Of a DNA stretch of 64,000 bases, positions 29,345 through 39,817 are shown one piece after another. The position numbers and the translations under genes were made by a program. The DNA comes from Saccharum officinarum (taxonomy: Eukaryota; Streptophyta; Magnoliopsida; Poales; Poaceae). The stretch covers positions 11,327,381-11,391,380 of the forward strand of contig CM036221.1 in the NCBI GenBank assembly GCA_020631735.1, in the 5' to 3' direction. Numbering within the stretch: position 1 is the first letter of the stretch; every line of letters starts with the position of its first letter. The notes beneath the pieces were generated by a model that had not been told where the DNA came from, made no database searches, and was given only the letters and a program-made list of their open reading frames with translations.

Positions 29345-31797
29345 ATGAAGGAGGCCCCCAACATGAGGAATTCAATGGACAACCTCTCAGATGGTGTGCT
29401 TGCCGACATCTTCCCTACCTCCTCGCCCGGTCCTTGTGCTACTACAAATGTGTTTGTTGCTGCTAGAGGCATGTCATCTTCGACTCCTATCAATGTAAGA
29501 AGCTTTCACAGACTGTTGTCGGCTTCTTCTATGACAGCCGGTGGAAGGGCAATTGCCACTTCACCAGCATCATTGATGAACGACCCTCCTTGTCCTTCTT
29601 GTCCTTCCCCCTTAAAAAATTTCTAGTCTCAGATTGTTGCAACGGCCTCGTCCTTTGTTGGTGTGCTGGGCCTAATGGATTACGTCGCTATGTTGTCTGC
29701 AATCCGACGACCCACAAATGGCATGTACTGTCGTGTAGCATCTGTTCTGTTAGTCTGGCTCGCTTAGGCTTTGACCCAACGTCCTCGCACTTTCATGTGA
29801 TTGAATTTATTGAGGTAGAGGGTGCGTGCGTAGGTGTGGAGATCTACTCATCTAAAACTATAGCATGGATCTTTAAGGAATCTGAATTGGGCGAGGGTAG
29901 TATTGTTCTACGTTCAAAATCGAGAAGTGTTTTTCTTAATGGTTTTATGAACATGCTTGAGTACTCTGCGATACTTGTTGTGGATATAAAGGGAAAGGCA
30001 TGGAGGACAATTCATAAACTAGGTGGTACTAAAATGTCTATCCATCAAGCTTAGGGTCACCTGTGTGTATGTTGTGCTGATTTTCATAATAGGTCTTGGC
30101 TTTTAGTGTGGATACTTGAAGACTATGGTACTGATAACAGGAGTTTGAAGCATGTTGTGGACATGGAGGAACTATTTGGATGCATGAATATTAAAGTTGG
30201 GTTTGAGCTTTGTGATGAGGAGTAGAGTGATTACAGTTTACCCAGAATAGAATTTTATTTTTTTTATTAGGAAGGATAGAACATTGATTGCTTATGACTG
30301 TTGATGGTAGATAAGTATCATTTTTTAACCATCAACATAGCATGAAAAAGGACTAAACAATACTTACCACTTAGATATAGGGGGTTTACTGACATAATTC
30401 CACGAGTTTTGGTCAATGTCTGTTTCTGCAGGGGGTCAGTTGAAAAGAACCAAGGATGACCCACATGTCAGGTTTACATAGAGAGAAAGGGCCACGGATG
30501 AAAAAAGTATAATCTAGAAGGTTCAGGAAGCCAAACCCTGGGAGGTGGGACCCACCTGTCACTGTGATAGGGGCGGGCGCCTAGCCCTAGGGGCGGCCGC
30601 CCCACCCAGATGGCCAATCAGGCTCCATCTCATGGATCCTGCCTCCACCGCCTTTGAGGATCAATAATAATCGTAGATCAAGGTCGGTTTGATCCGAGAG
30701 CTGTGGTGCTTCCTAGAGGGCTATATAAGCAAGGCCCCTGGCCCCTGTAGGAGGCATCCCTTAAACCCTAATTCATTATTTCCTAGCCGGGATCAGGTGA
30801 GAGGTATCCCATAAAAGGATGACCTCTCTAGGGGATTAGGTCTAGCTTCTCTAATGTAGTAGATTAGTATCTTGGGAGAGAGGGTCGAGTTGGGATCTTG
30901 CTCAAGGTTCCAGATCTAGTCATGGAGGCTTGGTAAAGCCTTGTATCTTCACTTCAACATTCTGTAAGACTTATACTTATTCTCTTATTTATATGCATAT
31001 GCTTACTTTGAATATATCTTTCTAGTTGAGTTTATCATTGCTTTTGTGTGCTAGTTTATAGAGCGCTTAGTCTAGGCTTTACCGGTTGGGCTAAGTAACC
31101 GAGCCTTGTGTAAGCGTGGTGTTTACACGATGCTCTGCCTATGAGTACACCATCTTCCCTGGTTGTATGGTAGTTATGGGAGGTGACAGCCCCGTCCATA
31201 TCGAATCGAGCAGGTTCTTAAATTGTAGGACCGTAGTCACGTCAGTAGAGGTATCCTTTGTGGTACTTTCTTCTATCTAGTGGCGTCCTGAGGTACACAA
31301 GAGTATGGTAAGTCTTAGCATAGTTGGGTATACCTTTACCATGTGATAAGAATATCATAGGAATCTACTCACCCGTTGACCTCCCAAGTTAACTAGTTGC
31401 ATATCTTTAGTGACCTATCCCATGTGTGTCATATTGCATAAATCCTATCATTCGTGTATCATTTACCCCTGCTATAGTCTAGTTGGTTTACTAAGTTAGT
31501 AGATACATGATGGTAAATTATCGGATTCTTTAACATTTGCTTCCCTATGGTAAAATATAAATAACAATATCTGAAATACTCCCGGTAAAATGTTACAATG
31601 GTATATTCTGTGAGCTTGCAGAATCCTTCATATTTTAGTTGCACTTAATTTATACCAACAATGACATGGACCGCAGAAAGGTTCATGTCATCCATACCCA
31701 TATCATCTGCTTTTGTAGATCAAGAGGGTGTTTCCATATGAACAGGTCTTACTATCTTCCTTAGGTTCCTTTGTTCATGGAGTCATTAGCAGAGTAG
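29345..31797 (+). pseudogene. F-box protein pseudogene, frameshifted and split by a solo LTR
   Basis: Starts at ATG 29345; residues around MDNLSDGVLADIF are the beginning of an F-box, after which the frame shifts and the rest of the F-box (LLARSLCYYKCVC) is read in a second frame. From 29590 a long stretch FLVSDCCNGLVLCW, YVVCNPTTHKWHVL and GFDPTSSHFHVIEF is the F-box-associated region of plant F-box proteins. Stops at 30052 and 30223 follow. The final coding part (YYLPYVPLFMESLAE, 31747-31794, stop 31795) is on the far side of a 1.27 kb LTR. Such proteins are substrate receptors of SCF ubiquitin ligases; this copy cannot make one. It may be a host copy or a fragment carried by a CACTA element. 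Confidence 0.72.
30390..31660. mobile_element. Solo LTR inserted in the F-box pseudogene
   Basis: Begins TGACATAATTCC and ends ATACCAACA, has a TATA box (GGCTATATAAGCAAGG, near 30720) and the poly-structured middle of a grass gypsy LTR; no internal retrotransposon genes. TGACAT stands at both borders (30390 and 31662), so either it belongs to the target duplication or the first copy is LTR sequence; the exact 5-bp duplication is unclear. F-box coding sequence resumes beyond 31661. Confidence 0.6.
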
Positions 31798-32329
31798 TAA
31801 AGATGCATTTCCTGCATTTTGTCATCACGACAGTCTTTGTTCAGGTAGGCAGTTGTTTTCATTCTATGTATGAATAGGCCAATTTTGGCTTGTCAACTAA
31901 AAGAATGGTATGTTCAATATTGTTAATTCTGCTGCTTTGTTCAGATTGTGGATCAAAGATGAATAAGAGGGGTTCCATGGTGCATTTGCTACCAATCTGA
32001 AGGATGCACTAATTATATTCATTTTGTCTTGCAAGCAGGAGTGCCACATAGAAGGAGCACAGCTGCATCGTTTTGTTTTGTAAGCCTATATACGTCAGTA
32101 CCTTAGTATGCTCTATGTACTGCTTGTGTTAGGACATCAGTTGAGAAAGATGTTAGGGTAGCATCCATTGTTATTGTAAAAAGTACTCTTGTTAGGAACA
32201 TAATTTATGGATGTAATGATTATATATCTATATGATTTGTGTTCATGAAGTTATTAAGGTCCCAGCTGAATTAGTAACTATTGTGAAACCGGATGAAATT
32301 CTATCACCGTCGCTATACGTATGATGCAG

Positions 32330-32861
32330 TAGGGATCAAAAGTATATCATCGCCGAATCCTCTAGTACCTAACATTGACTAAACGATCATCAAAGGCGGA
32401 TCGTGGTCCAAGGCGATGGTGACCATGACCTTTGTACTGGCGGATCATATGTTGAAGCGACGGTGGTGTTAACCTCTACACAGGCGTCTCAGCCGTCGAA
32501 CCGACAGTGAACCTGCGCCACTGACGGTTGGGTCGAAGGACAAGGCGATGGTGCAGGTGATCACTACACTGGCGGTTGATGTACCGATACGATGGTTTTG
32601 ATAGCCTCGAAACAATCGGATCATTTTCCAATGTGGTGGTGGTGTACATCCATAGCTGGATCGTGCTCCAATGTGATTGAAATAAGGACCTAATCACGAA
32701 CGGATCATAAGCCAATCGGCGGTGTTAGTGTACACCGCAGTTGGTCCCAAATGCCAACGGTGAACGCTATGACCATCACTGTCGACAGCTTACTGCCGAG
32801 GCCGAAATTGGACTGTGATGTGGGTTACGACGCGGCTGTGAAAGGTGCGAGTGTAGTAGTG
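32330..32861 (+). mobile_element. CACTA-like 3' terminus with subterminal repeats
   Basis: Ends GTGTAGTAGTG at 32851-32861, the complement of CACTACTACAC, followed by ATT. Before it, words such as GGCGGATC, CAAGGCGATGG and CCAATGTG/CCAATCGG recur with 30-60 bp spacing over 500 bp. The terminal sequence differs from that of the CACTA start at 23380 beyond the CACTA.TA core, yet the flanking ATT matches. Confidence 0.55.
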
Positions 32862-32869
32862 ATTGACTC

Positions 32870-33620
32870 AATTATAACATAGATATTGATGAGTTAGAGC
32901 AACTCCAGCAAAAGCCCTCAAATTAGGACCCCTACTTTTGATTTGAGAGGATGCTATTACTTTTGAGGGTATGGTTTCTTTTTTTGCATCTACTCCAATG
33001 GGAGCCCTCAAATTAGGACCCTCAAACCCATTGTAGTAGGCACGGGCACATGGGACTCACTCGGCACTCAACCATATCCGTTGTCATTCTAATCGATTGA
33101 GCTATGGGGGAGCGAGGGTGAGGAGCACCAGAGATGACATGGGCGTTGTCGAGTGCCCTGCTGGGAGGGGAGGAACCGCATTGAATGGGCCTCGATGGGG
33201 ACAAAGATGGGTGCCCGCACGGGGCCGAATGCTTCATCGATGGGGTGGCATCAGAGAAGGGAATTATATTTGACGATGGCATTGGGGAGAGTAGGGATGG
33301 AAAAAAGACACATGACAATTGTGAAGTTTGATGTAACGTGATGCCTTCTCAGGCCCACAGCTTCGTGTAAAATAAAGATAGGAACAACATCTAGCATGGC
33401 ATTACAATCTTGGGTCACAAGTAGAAGGAACAACAAGATAACAAACTTTCTATACAAGAAAAATAAACAATGCAACAAAACCCATCTACACTATGGCAAC
33501 AACCTCCACATATCCATAACCCTTAACCTCATAAATATAAATTTCCTGATATGTCATCGTCAGCTGGCCGGCAAATATCAACAGAAGCAGAGGCAGACAT
33601 GTACTCAAATTTAACCAACA
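32870..33620. other. Intergenic; two short repeats, no gene
   Basis: GCCCTCAAATTAGGACCC occurs at 32917 and 33004 (a duplicated piece of a repeat beginning AGAGCAACTCCAGCAAAAG). The remainder shows overlapping short frames without domain content. Confidence 0.45.
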
Positions 33621-33626
33621 AACATA

Positions 33627-33867
33627 CTCTCTCTGTCCTGTACTATAGTGCATTCTAGGAATTTTAAGACAAATTAAGAGAGAACATAAAAGATGCATGT
33701 ACCCTCATTTTATTTTCTAATCAGACACTATCATCAACGTGATTAATGGTGATTGGTTGATAAATAAAAAGTATTTAATGCAAAACTAGTTTTTTTTCCT
33801 GAGAATGCATTATATTTTAGAACAATCTTTGAATGCTATAATGCACTTTATTACGGGACGGAGGGAG
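33627..33867. mobile_element. Stowaway-type MITE
   Basis: CTCTCTCTGTCCTGTACTAT at the left and ACGGGACGGAGGGAG at the right are inverted, with TA on both sides (33625-33626 and 33868-33869). Interior includes TGCATTCTAGGAATTTTAAG. Confidence 0.88.
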
Positions 33868-33869
33868 TA

Positions 33870-35186
33870 GCAAACATCATCAGGCGGCAAACACGAACCG
33901 TACGTTGGCAAACAGGAGGGGGACACATCAGAGGCATCTCGCCACTCGGGCAATCATATATAGCGATGAAAGTCCTATTTTGTTTTCAGCTTTGTTCTGC
34001 TAGTTTCTATATTTAAGGAAAATATGGGACTTAAGGAAAAATACGGGAACATGATGTGAAACAGAAGAGGCGGGCCAGGGTTTCCATCCATTTTTGCAAG
34101 ATCTCGTTTACACCTGGGATAAACCCGCATTTATCATGTCATCCTGTTTTCTATAAAAATCATGTAATTTTAAATAATCAGGAATACTTTACCTCTGGCT
34201 ATCTGAAGGGACATCTATTCATTTATTTTAGAACATAGTTGCAGTTGCATGGCCATACACAGTTTGCTGACCTCGTCCTCAGTCCTTCAGTTGTGTTGCT
34301 GCTCGTAGGTAATGGGATCAAATAAATCAAACAGGACCACACCATACGCACACATAAGCACTAGGCACGTCAGCCGTGATTTACCTTAGAGTTTTAACCC
34401 TTGTGTTACTTTTGAGTAAAATTAGGTGTATTTACAAACCTTGCTGATAATGCAATGTTTCCCATGGTGTTCTTTTGACTTCATGGGATATCATTTGCAC
34501 GTCATTTTCTTCCGAAGTACTCCTTGTCTCCTACTAGGGATGAATTTGAAAATTTGATGTGGACCGAATTTCATTTAATCCATGGATTGCCTATTTTGCA
34601 GGTTGAAGAATATGTAGTTAGGATTTAGGAAAATATCCACAGTTTGATATTTTTGCAGCTCCAAAACTCCATTGGATACATTTCTGAAAAGAAGTATGAC
34701 AAACGCTTGGAATCTGAAGCAATGGACTTGCAGCCCCATAATACGTGCAGAGGAATTTTTGTATTTATCTAGCATATATAACTCATACTGTTTAGATGCT
34801 AATAAGAGCATTGGCATGGGCATGGGCATGGCCAAAATAAATTGAGTGTTCCTGTGGTTCCTGAACTTGTGGAAACAAGTGACAGACCTTCTAAACTTTT
34901 TTTTTTTTGCATTGTGCAGGTTTTCCAAGGCCATCGTGTTTCAGGACGAGGTAATCACAAATTGTGTTCTTAGTCAGTTTTGGATACCCCTTTGGATGAA
35001 TATATGCTTTTAAGTTCTTATTCTGCATTCTCAACTCTTTAAATCTAACATGCTTATTTGTTGAGCAGCATCAGTAAAAAAAATATTAGAAATATTATTG
35101 TCAACTTAGGTGCCATGGTTTAGCAATTAGATCGGTTTTGCATGCTATAGGAACATTGTTGTGTCTCTGGCAACAACCCAGCCATG
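33870..35186. other. Intergenic; possible exon remnants, nothing assignable
   Basis: AT-rich. Two stretches have splice-like borders (34602 onward after TTTTGCAG; 34920-34951 between TTGTGCAG and GTAATC), but their frames carry stops and no domain was recognised. Confidence 0.35.
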
Positions 35187-35430
35187 GGGTGTGTTCACTT
35201 CGCGAAAAGTAGGTGAAAAGTTACTGTAGCATCTTTCGTTGTTATTTGGCAAAAATTATCCAATCATGGACTAACTAGGCTTAAAAGATTCGTCCCGACA
35301 TTTACAAACAAACTATGCAATTAGTTATCTTTTTTACCTACATTTAATGCTTTATGCATACGTCGAAAGATTTGATGTGATGGGTGGAAGAGGAAATATT
35401 TTGGGTTGGGATGGGGAAGTGAACAAGGCC
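35187..35430. mobile_element. Tourist/Harbinger-type MITE
   Basis: GGGTGTGTTCACTTC at the left and GAAGTGAACAAGGCC at the right are inverted; the interior (ATCATGGACTAACTAGGCTT, AAAGATTCGTC, ACTATGCAATTAGTTAT) is the same family, in opposite orientation, as the MITE at 15846. Confidence 0.85.
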
Positions 35431-35789
35431 ATGGTCATGTTTGTGTCAGGAATAATCCACTGTATTCATTTTAATTAATTGATCTTACATGTTTGATCAA
35501 ACTTTCTAATTTGTTGTTTGTGACAAAATGTATATTACTATTTCGGTCAAGTTTCGTATACTCTTTTGCATGTTAGCGGTTTTCAATTTTACTAATTAGT
35601 GCCACACCTAAACTAAAACCACCTCTTCTTAATGCTATATTACCCTGACTTAAAGTAGTACAAAGACTCAAAGAGTCATGAGTTACCTAAACTTTTTTAT
35701 TAATATACTACAATACGTTCAAAATGAATTATAAGATATTATTTTTTTGTTCATTTTGTAACACACGTTAATTTTCATCTTTTGATCTA

Positions 35790-35825
35790 AACTGGCCAAC
35801 GTGTCCGTGCGTTGCAATGAAGTTT
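35790..35825 (-). mobile_element. Degenerate Helitron-like 3' hairpin
   Basis: GTGTCCGTGCGTTGCAATGA resembles the CCGTGCGTTGCAACGG hairpin seen at 54191 and, with better pairing, at 47006. The following 100 bases (TTTGTTGCGTGG, AGATGACTTATAACC) resemble those after 45661. The terminal CTAG is not preserved. Confidence 0.35.
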
Positions 35826-35929
35826 ATAGTTTGTTGCGTGGTTACTCAGATGACTTATAACCTGATGATTTATTTAACGATCATAACATATGTTTTAAGA
35901 GACCTTTTACAGCGGTTGGGGATACTTCC

Positions 35930-36459
35930 TAATGCCTCTTAATGCCTCCTCAACCAAGCTATTTTTATTCATTTTATTTGTTAAAGGCTATTGTGGTCAT
36001 TGCGCATATGTTTCATTCAAACCCCCACACCCCCACCCCGTACCCCCACCCCTCATACACAGTCACACGCACATTCGCCGCCGCCCGTCCTTGAACGGCT
36101 GCCGCCGCCCGGCCTGCAACGCCGCCACCGGCCAGGTCCGCCCGCCCGCCGTCGGCTACCGCCTGCATCTCCTCCTCCCGCCCCCAGCTGCGCCTCGTCC
36201 CGCACCCACACCCCTCACACGCACAGGACCGCCGCTCCCCGGCCTCCAGCGCCCGCGCCTAGCGCTTTGGGACCCGCGCCCCTGCCCGTCGTCGCAGCTG
36301 ACGAGGAGACGTGGTTGGCCCCCGCCGGTCACCCCGTGTCCTCCGTCGACAGCGCTCGCCACCGTCCCGGATAACGCTCGTCCGGTCAGCGTCCGCCTCC
36401 ATCCCCGTGGGGAGCTCTCTGATCCGGATCCGATAGAGCTCCAATCGCAGAAGGCCAAG
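35930..36459 (+). other. Candidate 5' leader exon of the FRS gene
   Basis: C-rich, pyrimidine-biased sequence ending in AAG|GTTCCT at 36459, a usable donor site. It lies upstream of a second candidate leader exon (37539-37606, between ACTTGCAG and AAG|GTGTGA) and of the acceptor GGCGTAG|GAGG at 37747. Long frames through it exist on both strands but do not join the FAR1-domain frame, so untranslated exons are the simplest reading. Its true 5' end is unknown. Confidence 0.45.
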
Positions 36460-37538
36460 GTTCCTGTCCTCTCTGCACTTGTTTTGCATTTGATTTATCT
36501 CATATGACGTGAATTGGGAACGCGCAATGCATTTGTTCAGTTCCCTAATTGTAAGATAGCCGATAAATATTAAGAAGACTCGCATAATTATTTTTCATTG
36601 TTTCAAGTGTATGATCCAGGCACTTAACATCCTGTATAGTGAGTTTGAGAGAAAATAGATTTAAACTACAAACTGATGTGGTCCTTCAGTGCAGGAAACT
36701 GGTGTGGTCCTGCATGAAGAAACATTCAGAAACACTGAAATGAGATAGCGCATGATCATAAGCAGAATAGAAACATATGAGTCTTACCTGCAGTAACTGC
36801 AGATGATCAAATGTTTCCGAGATAAACATGCTTTAACCACTTTGCCAATTTCTAGATAGTTCAACTGTAAGATTATGCCACAGGTATAATATTGAACAAT
36901 CTGATTAATTCAATTTTGAGAGCATAGGAAAGCAGAGGGACTAGTAGCTAAAATGCTAAGATTTATGCTAAGAAAATATATTTATGTAATTTTCTGATGA
37001 GAGTTGGTGGTCCAGCTAGTGATGAGATTAAAATTATGACATTAGGCGATGAGATGCCTTTATCCAGTGAGGTTAGACCCCTTGACACCTAGTCACCTAT
37101 ACTATAATACACAGTAGGATGCCAGCTGAGGGAGCTTACAAACTGTACCTTGTCGTATACCCCATGGGCCCTCACACTTTGATCTGATCTCATTGATCTT
37201 TTCTGTTCTGATATTTTGTTAGCCTGGTGAAATTGATATATATATTCCACAAATTTGTTTTGTGGAAGAGTAAGTATATGAATGCAACTCTTAGCATCTA
37301 CCCCTAAACTGTACAGAATATTTTTAACAAGAAGTTTGTTGCAGCACGTTCCCAACCTGCTTGCTTAGATTCACCTGAGCTGTAATCAAGTAAAGCAGGT
37401 TATACACTAAAAATGATTGCAGCTACATGTAAAACTGCTGAAATTTTCGATGGATTTGGCTCAGTACTTTATTCAAACTGAAATGTTAGGTTATGCACTA
37501 ACATTGCAATTATCCCCAATTTTCTGATTTACTTGCAG

Positions 37539-37606
37539 AGTGCTCCTCACAGAGGAAGTGAACCAATTGTTACACTTGGTGGAATTGACTTGAATAACAC
37601 TGCAAG
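37539..37606 (+). other. Candidate second leader exon of the FRS gene
   Basis: 68 bases between a clear acceptor (TTTACTTGCAG) and donor (CAAG|GTGTGA). One frame is open throughout but joins the wrong frame of the next exon; the frame that would reach ATG 37754 meets TGA. Confidence 0.4.
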
Positions 37607-37753
37607 GTGTGAATTTAATGCTGATACTTGTTGAAGTATAAATCTGCTTTGATAATATCTTATAAGCTGCTACAGCAGATGAGTTTCCGTTATTACAGTA
37701 TAGATGATTTACTTTTCTCAAATTATCTCTATTGTTGATTGGCGTAGGAGGAA

Positions 37754-39745
37754 ATGGCTGATATTGATTCTTGGTTGGAGTACAGTGACATCGTCAGTAA
37801 GACTTTTGGTAGTGAAGAAGAAGGTTTTCGGTTTTATAACAGCTACGCCAAGGATAAAGGTTTTAGTGTTAGGAGAAGCTATGTTGAGTGGGACAACGGC
37901 AAGAATGAGATCATTCTTCGGAAGTTTGTTTGCAGCTGTCAAGGTTTCCGCGAAGAGAAGGAGCTGAACAGGGAGATTAGGAAGCGGAAGCCGCGGAATA
38001 TCACTCGTTGTGGATGCCATGCATTACTGGTGATTGCGCGAGATCAGAACACACTGCAGTGGTATGTGAAGGATTTTGTCAGTGAACACAACCATCCGAT
38101 GGTGGAGCCAGACCTTGCTTGTCTGCTGCGTTCACATAGAGGAATCAGCGATGATCAGAAAGCCCAGATTCTGGAGTTGCAGATTGCTGGGATCCGAAAG
38201 CACCAGATAATGGATATTGTGGAAAGGCAGTATGGTGGGTATGATAAGGTTGGATATACATTAAGGGACTTGTACAATTTCTGTCATCGCAATAAGGCGG
38301 AGAGAGTTGCTGGTGGTGATGCTGAAACAGTCATCAGTTACATGACAGATTGCAAACATAAAGATCCTGATTTCGTTTTCGAGTACAGGACTGATGGAGA
38401 AGGGCATCTCAATGGACTGCTTTGGTGTGATAGTCAATCTCGGCTTGATTATGCAGCTTTTGGTGATGTCGTCATATTTGATAGCACGTACAAGAAGAAT
38501 CGGTACAATGTGCCCCTTGTTCCTTTTGTTGGGGTCAATCACCATGGCAGCACGGTTCTTTTTGCATGTGGAGTTACTTCTCAGGAGACTATTGAGTCTT
38601 ATGTTTGGATGCTTCGTACATTCACTGATGCCATGGCTCAGAAGCATCCGAGTTCCGTGATCACCGATGGAGACCGTTCTATGCATAGAGCAATCAGGCT
38701 GGTGTGGCCGGATTCATCGCACAAGCTTTGCTCGTGGCATATTGATTTAAACATTCCTAAAAATCTTCATGATGAGGATATGAAGAAAGAAATCAGGTCT
38801 TTCCTCTATGATCGTGACTCCATAGAAGAGAGTGAGAGGAAATGGCTTCGATTTTTGGATGACCATAACATTACAGATACGGATTCATGGTTGTATCAGA
38901 TGTATGAGATGAGGGAACTCTGGTGTGCTACATATCATCATGGAAAGTGCTATTTAGGAATGAGGAGCAACCAGCGGAGTGAGAGCCTAAACTCTAGGCT
39001 TCAGGTACATCTGGATCGTAAAATGACACTAATTGACGTGGTAGAGCACTTTGACCGCTGCCTTTCACGGCTGAGGAGGAATGAGCTGGAGCTGGACTTT
39101 GAAGCAAAGCGTTCTTTGCCATGTTTGCAACCAGATGCTTCAAACATAGAGAAAGAGGCTGCGAAAATGTTCACACCAAGCATTTTTGCCAAGGTGCAGC
39201 ACAGCATAAAGGCAGCCAGCAAGTGTTTTATGAGAGAGGAAGAAGATGGATATGACAGAATTCGGTATGTTGTTGGCAGAACGGATAAAGGAGACATGGA
39301 ATACTTTGTGGAATGTGAGATATGTGTTGATGAGTACAAGCTGAAGGGGATTTCTTGTTCTTGCCTTAAGTTAGAGTCCCTTGGACTCCCCTGCTCACAC
39401 ATCTTTTTTGTATTGGGCTGTCGCAAAGAGCAGAAGATGCCAGAGTGCTGTGTTTTGAAAAGATGGAGAAGGGGGCCCAAGAGTGCATTTCCTCCAATAA
39501 GGAAGAGCACCATGTATGACTACCCCGATAGCCTACAGAGGTATTGTGAACTACGCAACCTCGGTCAAGCTGCATCCTTCGTAGCATCTGATTCACCTGA
39601 AGCATATGAGCGGCTGAAACGCGTTCTGCATGAGGAAGCTGATGTGATCGTGCCAAACGGAGGACAGAACGGACGCAAGAGGTATGGTTCGTATTTGATC
39701 CCGTATTTCCTGTCCACAACCATGCGCTCCCAGTACCAAAACTAG
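37754..39745 (+). CDS. FAR1-RELATED SEQUENCE (FRS) protein, FAR1/FHY3 family transcription factor
   Basis: 663 residues in one exon; start GGAAATGGCT, seven bases after the acceptor at 37747. Residues 24-115 form the FAR1 DNA-binding domain (WRKY/GCM1-like zinc finger: FVCSCQGF at 58-65, CGCHA at 86-90, EHNH at 111-114). Residues 236-330 start the MULE-transposase-derived domain: D243 (IFDSTYKKN), D305/D307 (SVITDGDRSMHRA) and a later acidic position E410 (SNQRSES). The SWIM zinc finger is at 535-549 (CSCLKLESLGLPCSH). Length is normal for FRS proteins (about 550-850). FHY3/FAR1 act in the nucleus in light signalling, and the family descends from Mutator-like transposases; the exact role of this member cannot be told. 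The frame is free of stops and looks like a real host gene. A consensus donor (CAAGAG|GTATGG) at 39681 near the 3' end might be used, but no downstream exon joins in frame. Confidence 0.9.
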   Translation: MADIDSWLEYSDIVSKTFGSEEEGFRFYNSYAKDKGFSVRRSYVEWDNGKNEIILRKFVCSCQGFREEKELNREIRKRKPRNITRCGCHALLVIARDQNTLQWYVKDFVSEHNHPMVEPDLACLLRSHRGISDDQKAQILELQIAGIRKHQIMDIVERQYGGYDKVGYTLRDLYNFCHRNKAERVAGGDAETVISYMTDCKHKDPDFVFEYRTDGEGHLNGLLWCDSQSRLDYAAFGDVVIFDSTYKKNRYNVPLVPFVGVNHHGSTVLFACGVTSQETIESYVWMLRTFTDAMAQKHPSSVITDGDRSMHRAIRLVWPDSSHKLCSWHIDLNIPKNLHDEDMKKEIRSFLYDRDSIEESERKWLRFLDDHNITDTDSWLYQMYEMRELWCATYHHGKCYLGMRSNQRSESLNSRLQVHLDRKMTLIDVVEHFDRCLSRLRRNELELDFEAKRSLPCLQPDASNIEKEAAKMFTPSIFAKVQHSIKAASKCFMREEEDGYDRIRYVVGRTDKGDMEYFVECEICVDEYKLKGISCSCLKLESLGLPCSHIFFVLGCRKEQKMPECCVLKRWRRGPKSAFPPIRKSTMYDYPDSLQRYCELRNLGQAASFVASDSPEAYERLKRVLHEEADVIVPNGGQNGRKRYGSYLIPYFLSTTMRSQYQN

Positions 39746-39817
39746 GAACAAAAATAAGAATATACGTAAGACCGAAAACTTGTAATTTAGGTGTTACTGG
39801 TACCATATGGAACTTAC

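Noticed and set aside
35932..36507. 191-codon plus-strand frame before the FRS gene as a protein-coding gene
   Set aside because: Pro-rich, composition-driven, overlaps open frames on both strands, and does not join in frame with the FAR1 domain; better explained as an untranslated leader exon.
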